From Amoebophrya sp. AT5.2 (Eukaryota; Sar; Dinophyceae; Syndiniales; Amoebophryaceae), in contig RXOD01006388.1 of the NCBI GenBank assembly GCA_005223375.1, positions 1-10,489 of the forward strand: a DNA stretch of 10,489 nucleotides. Reading direction: 5' to 3'. Shown here piece after piece: positions 1-7,447 of this stretch; the stretch's first letter is position 1; each line of letters starts with the position of its first letter. The position numbers and the translations under genes are program-made. The notes beneath the pieces were generated by a model. The model saw only the letters and a list, made by a program, of their open reading frames with translations, was not told the origin of the DNA and ran no database searches.

Positions 1-891
1 GCTTGCCAGGTACGCTGTCCCAGCTAGTTTAGGTTTACTACTTACGGTTAGCGTTATTAAATGTTTTAGTCTAGCAAGTTGCCGCAACGTGTGTGGGCCG
101 GCGTTAGCTCCTTACTCCGAAAGTCCTTACTGCGTACGCTTTGGGGAAGAAAACAAAAAAGGAAGAAAGGGTGGCTTGTGAAAGTACTTGTCCGATGACA
201 GGTTCGCATCAGTGGTCACACGTGCACGTCGTCCTGAGTTAGTAGCATGTACACCACGAACGTCAAAAATAATCAACGCATGTCAAGATCACCCGATTGA
301 TGAGTTGCACGCAGACGCGAAGATCATCGTCACTCAATCGATTCGACGGTGATCAATTTTTTTTTGCCATACAACATTTTTCTTATCCTGGGGCTCGATG
401 CGAATGAGAGGCGGTCGGCAGTGCTGTACTTGTTGATTCATTGAAGCGAATTTGCGAGCCATCTTGGGCTGAACCGCCTTCATTTTCAGACACGAAAGAA
501 CGACGCTTGTCGCTCGTCGTATCGTTCGACAAAATCATGATCGTGTTTCAAAACAACAACTGGCATCTTGAGCGAGACGCATTGTGTTTTCTCCCGGACT
601 AAAAAGGGTTTGCCTTTGCCTTCTACTTGTACACATAAGCACGACGGACCGAGTTGGAAGAGTTTTACCAGTCAATACGAGTGATACCGATACCCCATCA
701 GGACCGAACACGCGGTTCGTTGCCTCGTCCAACGTGCAGCGAGCCCTCCAGCTCTTCTACTTCCCTTTCTTCAGACAATCTCAGTAACTCGTGCTTGCAT
801 ACGGTGCCCCGCGCGCCACGCAAGTTGCCATCCTCACCAGTACGATCATGTTGCAAGCTGGGCGGTGCGCACAGTCGACATGGAACTTCCT
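1..891. other. Intergenic region, no supported gene
   Basis: No reading frame here has recognisable domain content or convincing codon use. The short frames at about 535-790 overlap one another on both strands and look like chance openings. The only simple feature is a run of nine T at 357-365. It would hold the 3' flank of the minus-strand Cys-rich gene, whose stop codon is at 892-894. I see no tRNA, rRNA or repeat array. Confidence 0.5.
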
Positions 892-1721
892 TCATCCGAA
901 ACCGAATCGTAACAACAACATCGCTGTCACGATGACAACGCCAGAGGTGGATAGTGATAACCGCCTGCTCGCATCCGACGAAAACTGCCGAAACACGCAG
1001 AGATTCCTTAGTCCACTCCGGTCCATACTCGGAAGAGCGAGGTGCGTCTGACACCATTCGACAAGGACAGTCGGTGCCGAGAAAGACGCGACAATATCGT
1101 CTGGCGCCTGACACAAGTTATTCGTCGCGCCCGCCTGCGCCGCGGTGCATTGTGAGAGCTTGCACTTCGCAGCCGTCGACGGTACAATGGTGGACGTGGA
1201 CGGGACGCGCTGTGGTGTGTCATTGCAGTGTGTAATGTATGAGCATCAGCATGTAACTGTAAGTTAGTATGATTGAACGCAAACCGAGCAATGAAAATTA
1301 CAACAGGTTAAGGTTTCTATGTGGCGGCAAGAAGTAAGTCGGTCTTCCTCGTTACCGTTGACGCCACTATGTATGTCTCGCCGCTTCCACCTGGGCAGGG
1401 CTTACAGAATCCCGCAGCGAACTCGTCTTGGTACGTCCCCCCGGGGCATTTCAACGCGCGATCGCCGAGCGAGTAGTATCCTTGTGGCGTTCGACAGCAG
1501 CACTTAAAACCCGGCAGGCAGTCGCAATCAGCACACACGCCGTCGCACGTTCGCAAATCGCGAGAGTATCCCACGCGGCACGGTGAGAGGGCAAGCTGCT
1601 GCGCGGCGGCGAAGTAGGGTCTTGTTATGCGCTGCTCCTGGGCGGGGCTTGTTATCTCCAGAAGCAGAAGAGCTTGCTGCCCGACGCTGGCGCGCTTCAA
1701 AAGACGGTAAATCCACCGCAT
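892..1721 (-). CDS. Cys-rich secreted/surface-type protein, GCC2/ephrin-receptor-like motif, two exons
   Basis: I propose exon 1 at 1721-1356 (122 codons from an ATG) and exon 2 at 1209-892 (105 codons plus TGA), 227 aa in all. Exon 1 has a basic start with a short Leu run (residues 1-25), then eleven Cys between residues 48 and 109, including CDGVCADCDC, KCCC and CPGGTYQDEFAAGFCKPCPG. The last segment matches the CPxGTYxxxxxxxxCxPCPxG pattern of GCC2/GCC3 and ephrin-receptor-like repeats, which are common in extracellular proteins of alveolates and other protists. Exon 2 adds five Cys, a Ser/Thr-rich spacer, and ends in a hydrophobic stretch (about residues 211-226, GVVIVTAMLLLRFGF). A small-residue SSDAS lies before it, resembling a GPI-attachment signal. 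Both exon ends are phase 0. Function is unknown; secretion and anchoring are inference. The GCC2-like exon is the firmer part, and the join to exon 2 and the start are less certain. Confidence 0.5.
1210..1355 (-). other. Predicted GT-AG intron in the Cys-rich gene
   Basis: The minus-strand donor reads ACG|GTAACG and the acceptor CCACAG|CGCGTC, giving a 146-base intron in phase 0. It joins the GCC2-like exon to an open exon with further Cys residues and a hydrophobic end. The size matches the better-supported introns of the eIF4G-like gene (140, 147 and 199 bases). Without removal, the first frame runs to a stop at about 1317. Confidence 0.4.
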
Positions 1722-2095
1722 TTTTGGCCGTGTCTGCGAGGAGTGGCAGCTTGATTTTTCCTGAATAGCCTATAACCCGACCTATTGCTTGGAGGCCACT
1801 AACTAAACTCCTGTGAAGTTATGAGAAAGAGCATAAACAGACTACACCATTCAAAATCAATTGCTAAAACTTAGCTTCGCTCTCTGTTTGCCCAGCAGAG
1901 CGCCAGCCCGGGTCCTCTCTCCCCGATATTCCAACGCGTCGCGATCTATTTGGCGCGGCTCCTCTCTTCCCGCTCAACGTGCGTCGAGTAAGAACGCGAG
2001 ACGGGTCTGGCGGCAAGGCAGCCAGCAGCAGCCTCGCTCATATTGGTTGCATTCGCTGCCGAAATGCTCGAGTGCGGTATTTCCGCGCGAATCAT
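1722..2095. other. Intergenic spacer between Cys-rich and NEET genes
   Basis: These 374 bases separate the start of the Cys-rich gene from the NEET stop codon. An acceptor-like TCCTCGCAG lies on the minus strand at about 1730-1740, just before the Cys-rich ATG, so a spliced 5' leader is possible. The plus-strand frame at about 1861-2103 is Arg/Ser-rich without domain features, so I did not call it. Confidence 0.4.
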
Positions 2096-3250
2096 TTACT
2101 TAAATTTCTTCTCCCCCTGGGCAGGACGGCGCGCTTCGGGCGCGCCTTCATCCTCACTTTCGGTTTCCGCGGAAGTGCTCTGTCCGTCGGGCAATTCCGG
2201 AGCGTCGGTTTCATCGAAATGACCATCATCCGGATCACCGGACAACGTTTCTTGGTCACCGTTGTGCTCCGCAGCGATACTGCACTGCACGAAGGCGGCA
2301 ACTTCGGGAAATCGTGCGACAAAGCAGCTTGACGAAGCGCCCGCTGCAGTAGACGATCCCGTCCGAGATGAAATACCACTCACACTTCCGGCGGTGCAAG
2401 GGGTTGTATTGTTTGCTGTTTCCTGGCCTGTTCCGCGTAAGGCCGCCCCCACCACCCTTCGCAATCTAGGCATCCGTGATGATATGGCTATCGCAGCGTG
2501 ATTCTCGTCCTGGCCTGTCGTGTTTGTCGTCTCCGTACATTGCGCCGTTTGAGGGGTCGCTTCAAGAAGCCCGTCGCTCGCGACCGCGTTAGTGCTACCA
2601 CCACTTTGCGCAAGAGCACTTTGTGTGCCCGTATTGTCGCCCGCACAAGAACTTGTGTCGCTTTCGTCTCCTCTTCTCGATGGTGCCGGAACTGCATGAT
2701 GGGCCCCTGTGCCTGTCGAGCTCCTACTACCACCCTTCTCACGCTCACCTGCGTTTCTGAGTCGAGGCAGCACCCAGCGGGCAAAACCGCAGCCCACCCC
2801 CAGTCCTAGTCCAACGCAGCACCACACGGCGGCGTCTGACATCAGAAACAGCGTCGCCTGTCTCCGCGCCACCCACCGCAGCGTCCACCCCGGCGGAATC
2901 CGCAGCGCTCGTCGCAGTCGCCCGGCCGGAGGAAGAGTTGTCGAGGGAGATGAGCCGCCCAGTACAGTCGCGGACGACGCCATCGCGCCGAAGGTGCCCC
3001 CGCCGCCCACGAACTGCTCGGCCGAGCCCGGCTTCGCCCGTCGCCGGTAGAGCACGACCAGGGGCCCGACCTCGTCCCCCGCCTCGACGAGCTGCCGGTG
3101 CGTGTCGTCACAGAACGGAAACTTCTTACTCTGCCAGCAGCGGCAGATCCGGATCTTGTCCCGGTCGTAGTTGGGGAGGTACTCGTTCACCTGGTGGTAC
3201 TTAGGGTAGTTCTGCGTGTTGAACTCCAGCCCGTCGGGCGGCCAGTCCAT
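2096..3250 (-). CDS. NEET/CDGSH-type 2Fe-2S protein with downstream transmembrane segment
   Basis: This is a 384-aa protein from the ATG at 3250-3248. An in-frame TGA lies a little upstream, and the frame before the ATG has no other Met. Residues about 29-66 form a CDGSH domain: [16 protein letters not shown] carries the three-Cys-one-His 2Fe-2S ligand set (C36, C38, C47, H51), followed by a Gly-Asp-Glu-Val-Gly-Pro-Leu stretch typical of NEET proteins. The usual CDG is CDD here. A hydrophobic segment (about residues 140-162, [21 protein letters not shown]) lies after the domain, and the last 215 or so residues are a polar Ser/Thr/Gly tail that becomes acidic before a basic KKFK end. NEET proteins are small redox-active Fe-S proteins, often on the mitochondrial outer membrane, involved in cluster or electron transfer and iron balance. 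In mitoNEET the membrane anchor precedes the CDGSH domain, so the order is reversed here. Location is inferred. The domain call is strong; full length without further introns is likely. Confidence 0.85.
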   Translation of the reverse strand: MDWPPDGLEFNTQNYPKYHQVNEYLPNYDRDKIRICRCWQSKKFPFCDDTHRQLVEAGDEVGPLVVLYRRRAKPGSAEQFVGGGGTFGAMASSATVLGGSSPSTTLPPAGRLRRALRIPPGWTLRWVARRQATLFLMSDAAVWCCVGLGLGVGCGFARWVLPRLRNAGEREKGGSRSSTGTGAHHAVPAPSRRGDESDTSSCAGDNTGTQSALAQSGGSTNAVASDGLLEATPQTAQCTETTNTTGQDENHAAIAISSRMPRLRRVVGAALRGTGQETANNTTPCTAGSVSGISSRTGSSTAAGASSSCFVARFPEVAAFVQCSIAAEHNGDQETLSGDPDDGHFDETDAPELPDGQSTSAETESEDEGAPEARRPAQGEKKFK

Positions 3251-3252
3251 CT

Positions 3253-3364
3253 CTACCGATAAATGAGTCAATGAACCTCAGTCGATCAGAGTCACATGAA
3301 AAGACTGCTGAGCGGCCCACCAGCGGCAATCATCAGAGTCACAGTCAGTGGAAGTAGTACGTAC
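3253..3364 (-). other. Predicted 5'-leader intron of the NEET gene
   Basis: On the minus strand a donor CTGAG|GTACGTAC is followed 112 bases later by the acceptor ATCGGTAG|AG, two bases before the start ATG. In any exon joined across it, the codon just before the ATG's frame is a TGA, so the intron would lie in the untranslated leader and the ATG at 3250 stays the start. The 12-base string ATCAGAGTCACA occurs twice inside it on the plus strand (near 3285 and 3331). Confidence 0.35.
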
Positions 3365-3816
3365 CTCAGATAAGTAGTAGACAACTCAGAAAGGAAGCAC
3401 AGGAAACCGCGAAGTAACCGTGTGCATAGAGTCTACTTCTACAGCTTCACCTCCGAGAATTAAAAGTAACAAAATAGAGCTCGTGCTCGTTGCGGTTACC
3501 AGTCGGCCTCAAGATCGATCCTGTCGCTCACTGCTTCCGGTGCTTCTCTCTCATCACGAAGACAGAATCCACGTTTCTTTTTTTCCGCATCTGGCGCTTT
3601 TCTTGCAGCTTGTTCGGATGCCGACACTGCGTTTTTCCTCCAGACAAGTGGCTGTAGAGCGAGTGCTGCTTCAAAAAATTGTAAGATGGACGCAGTATAG
3701 TGCCAGCAACAGGAGAAACAATCTGAATCTTCTTCTTCATTTTCGAGCTTGTATCACAGCCAGACGTAATTGTTTTGATGGTCCCATCCTCAAGAACCGA
3801 CCGAGCAAAACCACTT
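3365..3816. other. Intergenic spacer between NEET and RNase HII genes
   Basis: No gene is called here. A plus-strand frame (about 3420-3881) and a minus-strand frame (about 3528-4139) cross this spacer, but both run into the RNase HII gene in a different frame or strand and show no domain. A pyrimidine-rich run ending in TTGCAG on the plus strand (about 3573-3608) looks like a splice acceptor but faces the wrong way for the neighbouring genes. Confidence 0.4.
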
Positions 3817-5808
3817 TCATTTTTGCTTTTTTCGTGCTCCCCCTTGCATGCCATCCGGGAAGCTTTCGTCATCCGCAATAGAGCCCCGCTTCGCCGGTCG
3901 CCCTCGCTTTTTCGTTTTGCTGCCTCCCTGTTCGCCCACCGCGGCCCCCTTCCCTTCCTTCTTCGTCGCAGCGCTCTTTCCCCGACCTGTCTTGCTTTCC
4001 ACCAGCTCCCCCGCTGACCCCGACCCTTCCGCTGCACCGCCGCCCCCAGCCGCGATTCCCTCTTTGTCGGCTTCGTACCCGGCCTGAAGTTCGGCGGCAG
4101 AGTCGTTTGCGCCATTACCACCAGCACCACAACCCGCACCCAGTTTCCCCAGCAGTTTCTTTGTCGCCATCGATTTTTCGAACACCCGCTTCACCGGCTC
4201 GAAGGAGAACCGATGCTCCGCGCAGGCCCCCTGCTTTTTCAGCGCCTCCATGTGGGCCTTAACGCCGTAGCCCTTGTGCTTCTCAAACCCGTATGCTGGG
4301 AACCTCTTCTCCATAAACCGAACACAGTACCGGTCGCGGACCACCTTGGCGACGATGCTGGCGGCGGCAATCAGCCACTCCTTGCCGTCGCCCTTAATCA
4401 CGGGCACAACCTCAAACGGCGGAGGGGAGAAGGAGAGCGCGCCCGCCTGCGCCTGCGCCCCCGGGTTATTGTTCGCACTCTGGTGAGATGGAGCTTCTGT
4501 GGCCCTGGCAGCAGGAGCGGCATTTGTAGTTGCGGACGAGGACGAAGAGGAAGCCGAGCTGGATTTTGACGCAGCCTTGAGGTTCTCGGACTGTGCGTCA
4601 GGTGGACCATGCAGCACGGGCGGCCCGTCTGCAGTTTCACCGTGAACTGGTTCTACCCCTTTTTTCATCTTCATCTTTCCGTCTTTCATCTTCCTCGCGT
4701 TCGTTTCCGACGCAAAGGCTTCTTTGCTCTCGTTCGTCCCTTTCCCTACTTTGGAACCGCCCTTGCCAGCTTTGCCGCCTTTCGCAGATTTGGATTTGCC
4801 TCGTCGCTTGTCGGTCCACAACGAGGGAACATGGGGGCCGTCGATCAACACCTTGCTGATTTTCGTTCCGCTGGCGCCCACGCCGGACATGCGATTGTTA
4901 TTTTCACCGAGACCATCCTGAATCTGCAGCACGCTCGTTGTCATTCCGTCGAAAGTCGCCTCCAAAATGTTTACTTCGTCGATACGCCAAGCTGGAACGA
5001 TCACACACCGCACGTGCAGCTGGGGGTAGGCGCCGCTGTCGTCCCTGGATGAAGATGTGCTGGAGAACATTGCTGTTGGAAAGAGCTTGTCGGTCGAAGA
5101 CGCAGAGGAGGCGGGGCCGCCGGTAGCAGAGGTCTTGACAGCAGTTCCTGCGGAATCGTCTGCGTCATCTGCCAACAGCAGCCGAGTCAAATCTGATGCC
5201 GGCTTCGCTACCACAAAGCCCGTTCCGGGTTCCGCGTTCTCGGTAAAGTTTTGGGAAAGCTTTTCACTAGCACTGCCGAGGGTTTCAGCCTCGCACGACG
5301 ACGTCTTGCTCCCCGCATCCCGCGCTAGTGTCAGGAGCTCAAAACTTGCGGCTGCCCTTACGAGGGATGCGTAGACCTGCTCCCGCTGCGTTTCACTCAG
5401 CTTCTTGGAATCGGTGACACCACGGATGTGCTCCGGCACGGCTCCGCCTTGCGTAGGAGACATCTGCAACGAGACACTGGCGCAGACCACAGGACCAGCA
5501 AGAGGGCCGCGGCCGGCTTCGTCGACGCCAACAACGATGGTGTTCGCGCCGTATGTCTCCCTGTGAAAGCGTGGTATTATCGTTGTTTCTTCTTGTGGTG
5601 CAAGTGGAAGCGCAATTGCAGACGAAGATGAACCTTGATTAAGATTCTCACCCACCTCGATGCTAAGTTGTGGACTGAGCTTCTGACTGTGACTCTCGAT
5701 GCCACGAGGATTGAGACCCTGAGTATCTACGAAGCCGCGTAATGAACTTCGCGCGCCGGCGCCTCGAGCTATCGCAGCCAGGACTCGCTTTGACATCCCC
5801 ATCCGCAT
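3817..5808 (-). CDS. Bacterial-type ribonuclease HII with large insertions, probable mitochondrial presequence and AT-hook
   Basis: This 663-aa protein cleaves the RNA strand of RNA-DNA hybrids and ribonucleotides embedded in DNA. An in-frame TAG lies three codons before the ATG. Residues 1-26 are Arg-rich with no acidic residue, as in a mitochondrial presequence. The catalytic core is split. Residues 90-108 hold GVDEAGRGPLAGPVV (D96, E97), 131-137 VTDSKKL, 264-289 the next core strand and helix, 317-328 KVLIDGPHVP (D323), and 469-540 the KGD (D474), AAASIVAKVVRD, YGFEKHKGYG and HRFSFEPV elements. All four DEDD metal ligands are present. Insertions at about 165-262 (acidic, Ser-rich) and 333-464 (Lys/Gly-rich, then poly-Ser) and a 120-residue tail expand a core normally near 200 residues. 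The tail ends with an AT-hook (KKRGRPAKRG, 633-642) and a KKQK terminus. HKGYG plus HRxSFxPV is the bacterial HII pattern, not eukaryotic RNase H2A, which suggests organellar or bacterial ancestry. The frame is unbroken; no intron is needed. Confidence 0.93.
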   Translation of the reverse strand: MRMGMSKRVLAAIARGAGARSSLRGFVDTQGLNPRGIESHSQKLSPQLSIEVGENLNQGSSSSAIALPLAPQEETTIIPRFHRETYGANTIVVGVDEAGRGPLAGPVVCASVSLQMSPTQGGAVPEHIRGVTDSKKLSETQREQVYASLVRAAASFELLTLARDAGSKTSSCEAETLGSASEKLSQNFTENAEPGTGFVVAKPASDLTRLLLADDADDSAGTAVKTSATGGPASSASSTDKLFPTAMFSSTSSSRDDSGAYPQLHVRCVIVPAWRIDEVNILEATFDGMTTSVLQIQDGLGENNNRMSGVGASGTKISKVLIDGPHVPSLWTDKRRGKSKSAKGGKAGKGGSKVGKGTNESKEAFASETNARKMKDGKMKMKKGVEPVHGETADGPPVLHGPPDAQSENLKAASKSSSASSSSSSATTNAAPAARATEAPSHQSANNNPGAQAQAGALSFSPPPFEVVPVIKGDGKEWLIAAASIVAKVVRDRYCVRFMEKRFPAYGFEKHKGYGVKAHMEALKKQGACAEHRFSFEPVKRVFEKSMATKKLLGKLGAGCGAGGNGANDSAAELQAGYEADKEGIAAGGGGAAEGSGSAGELVESKTGRGKSAATKKEGKGAAVGEQGGSKTKKRGRPAKRGSIADDESFPDGMQGGARKKQK
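3883..3912 (-). other. AT-hook in the RNase HII tail
   Basis: These codons give KKRGRPAKRG (residues 633-642), with the Arg-Gly-Arg-Pro core flanked by basic residues that defines an AT-hook, a minor-groove binder of AT-rich DNA. It follows a Lys/Gly-rich linker and could also serve as a nuclear localisation signal, which would conflict with a purely mitochondrial location. Confidence 0.6.
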
Positions 5809-5866
5809 GTTTTTCTAGTGTCGGTCTCGGTAGCGGTAAGGAAGTATGATGTTCAGGCTATTTGTT

Positions 5867-5884
5867 CTAAGTACATACACTTAG
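5867..5884. repeat. Short perfect inverted repeat upstream of RNase HII
   Basis: CTAAGT and ACTTAG flank a six-base spacer (ACATAC), about 59 bases upstream of the RNase HII ATG. It could form a small hairpin in a transcript leader, but 6-base arms occur by chance in a region this size. Confidence 0.3.
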
Positions 5885-5981
5885 GGCTCGTGGTTGTACC
5901 ATGAAGCATTCTGTTTTCTTGCCGAAACTCGTTTCCTCGTGGAGAACGAGAACGACGTCGATAATATTAATAACACAACAT

Positions 5982-6776
5982 TCATAGTAATTGATTCATT
6001 AGAATCATGCACCTCGGTAAAGAATCCGGCAAAGTCGGTCTGTTTCCTCGACTCGTTGCTTTCATCTTGTTCTTAGCGCCGCTGTCTCCCAGCTCTCCGT
6101 CGAGGTCGACTCCTGTTCTTGGTTGCGTCTCTCCTCCTTTCTTTTTCTGCGACTTGCCGTCGCGTTTTCGCACTATTGGTTGAACAGCAGCCTTGCTTCC
6201 AACCAACGGCTTTGACTTTTTTTCCTTCGTTTTATTCGTTTTTTCCTCAAATGGCTTCATTGCCTTCGCTTTCATGGACACTGCGGCAACTCGAAGTCCC
6301 CCTCCCAGTGCTCGTCCTCCTGTTCCTGCAGGGGGCGGGATGACTGGCATCTGGCAAGGGGGCGTTTTCAGCTTTAACTTTGCGGCTGCGGCTGCTCCGA
6401 GCGCAGGAGCATCGGCGTAGTCACTAAAGAATGCACTGCCCCCCTCCTGCCTCTCCAAATCCTCCAATCCCTGTTTCGCGGCTGCAGCTGAGCCTTTGAT
6501 TTTCTGCTTCAGGGTGTGCTTGTTTTGCGCCCACGGCGTGGTCTTCTTCGTCTTCGTCTTCGGGAGTTTATTCGCGTGCTGCGCTGCGACTTTTTCGTTT
6601 CCCCCTGATTGATCTTGATTGGCGCACTTCCCGAAAATTCCACTCCCGTCAGCTCGATCGACGGCCTGCTTTGCTTCCCGCAACAGGTGCTTGCTACCGC
6701 TCGTCGGTCCCGGAAGGTCGGAACTTGAAACGGCTGCCTGCCCCCGGGAAGACCGGTCAGGCACAGGCACCGGCAT
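5982..6776 (-). CDS. Lys/Ala-rich basic protein, unrecognised
   Basis: The frame is open from an ATG at 6917, but I prefer the ATG at 6776 (MPVPVPDRSSRG), giving 264 aa, because the preceding 47 codons are low in coding character and contain splice-like signals. The protein is strongly basic, with clusters PKTKTKKTTPW, EEKTNKTKEKKSKPL and RKRDGKSQKKKGG, an Ala run followed by KLKLKTPPCQMPVIPPP, and an acidic-aromatic patch (SAFFSDYADAP). There is no membrane segment or recognised domain. Such composition is common in nucleolar or chromatin-associated proteins, which is only a suggestion. It lies 173 bases upstream of RNase HII on the same strand. The far C-terminus (after about residue 245) may be read-through into a noncoding region if a donor such as CCGAG|GTGCAT is used. 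Confidence 0.45.
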   Translation of the reverse strand: MPVPVPDRSSRGQAAVSSSDLPGPTSGSKHLLREAKQAVDRADGSGIFGKCANQDQSGGNEKVAAQHANKLPKTKTKKTTPWAQNKHTLKQKIKGSAAAAKQGLEDLERQEGGSAFFSDYADAPALGAAAAAKLKLKTPPCQMPVIPPPAGTGGRALGGGLRVAAVSMKAKAMKPFEEKTNKTKEKKSKPLVGSKAAVQPIVRKRDGKSQKKKGGETQPRTGVDLDGELGDSGAKNKMKATSRGNRPTLPDSLPRCMILMNQLL

Positions 6777-6777
6777 T

Positions 6778-6857
6778 CTTGATATACTTACTTGAACAAC
6801 TAAATCTACAGTGGAAGTGAAGACGAGGAGAGGCCGGCTGCTAATACTAATACATAC
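6778..6857 (-). other. Possible 5'-leader intron of the Lys-rich gene
   Basis: On the minus strand GTATGT at 6857 and an AG at 6779-6778, one base before the preferred ATG, would define an 80-base intron. The layout resembles the NEET gene, where a predicted acceptor also sits right before the ATG. The size is short against other introns in the window, and a competing donor-like GTAAGT lies at about 6792-6787. Confidence 0.2.
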
Positions 6858-6955
6858 GTTTTCAGTCTGTGATATTGAAATCTCCGTCTGTGCTTCGCGC
6901 CAGCACTCTCGGTACATGAGGCTAGTTGTCGACTAGGTAGTCTTTCTCTTTCTAT

Positions 6956-7279
6956 TTATTGACGCCAAATGCTTGACTCATAGTTCTTTCCACTCGACAG
7001 AGAATCCGCTTTCAAATCGTTCGACGGCCTTTCATCGCACGCGGTGTCCAGCGGCAGGGGTGCCGAACACACGGAGAAGTCGTCTCTCCAACGGCCTTCT
7101 TTCGCAACGGCGGCCTTTCGTTGTTGTAGTGAAGTACTTCTGTCAAGCTCATCAACGTCAACCGCATTGGTGGATGGTGTAGATAGAAAATTTCCATCGA
7201 CGATTCTTCTTGTAGTAGCGATATTCTGTTCGTAAAATGCGTCGGGTTGTACACCGAGAGAGCATTTCGTGTCTTCCAT
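6956..7279 (-). CDS. Small hypothetical protein, weak
   Basis: This 107-aa frame runs from an ATG to TAA. The product is hydrophilic and of mixed composition (N-terminal MEDTKCSLGVQP, then DVDELDRSTSLQQRK and KEGRWRDDFSVC), with no membrane segment, repeat or recognised domain. It lies upstream of, and on the same strand as, the Lys-rich gene, and could be a separate small gene, an upstream exon of that gene, or chance. Several short frames overlap it on the plus strand. The composition is more protein-like than those, which is the only reason for listing it. Confidence 0.28.
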   Translation of the reverse strand: MEDTKCSLGVQPDAFYEQNIATTRRIVDGNFLSTPSTNAVDVDELDRSTSLQQRKAAVAKEGRWRDDFSVCSAPLPLDTACDERPSNDLKADSLSSGKNYESSIWRQ

Positions 7280-7421
7280 GTCTTCAAATAAATACCAGTA
7301 CGTTGTATGCGGTAGCTCGAGTTCGGATTCGATTCGTTACCTTGTCGGTGAAAGTGAAAGAGCGATAGCTAGAAGCAGGTTAGAATCAGCTACAGCTCCT
7401 CCTGTGACTGTGTCGTTATAT

Positions 7422-7447
7422 AGTACGAGTACGCGCGTACTGGTACT
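7422..7447. repeat. 26-base near-perfect palindrome
   Basis: The stretch is self-complementary with no spacer: 12 of 13 pairs match, the mismatch being G7427 against G7442. Each half is two AGTAC units, so AGTAC/GTACT occurs four times symmetrically around CGCG. It lies in a region without a supported gene. It could be a cruciform or a dimeric protein-binding site, or chance. Confidence 0.6.

Noticed and set aside
457..474. AGCCATCTTGGGCTGAAC on the plus strand resembles the dinoflagellate spliced-leader core.
   Set aside because: It differs by a substitution and an inserted base and lacks the CTCAAG end with a following donor, so it neither fits a spliced-leader RNA gene nor a relic leader. 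Probably chance.
698..1114. Minus-strand frame of 138 codons overlapping exon 2 of the Cys-rich gene.
   Set aside because: It reads the same DNA as the preferred exon in another frame, and lacks its phase-compatible join to the GCC2-like exon and its hydrophobic end.
2262..3204. Several plus-strand frames of 80-113 codons opposite the NEET gene.
   Set aside because: They are antisense shadows of the confident minus-strand gene, with Arg/Pro/Ser-rich products typical of reverse reading of GC-rich coding DNA.
3573..3608. Pyrimidine tract ending in TTGCAG, like a 3' splice site on the plus strand.
   Set aside because: It faces away from both flanking genes and no plus-strand coding exon follows.
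3420..3881. Plus-strand frame of 153 codons across the 3' end of RNase HII.
   Set aside because: Half of it is antisense to the confident RNase HII gene, it is Arg/Leu/Ser-rich without domain features, and codon use is not gene-like.
3528..4139. Minus-strand frame of about 200 codons overlapping RNase HII in another frame.
   Set aside because: The Arg/Lys-rich composition is a frame-shifted reading of the Lys/Gly-rich RNase tail. The in-frame gene has an AT-hook and an uninterrupted domain.
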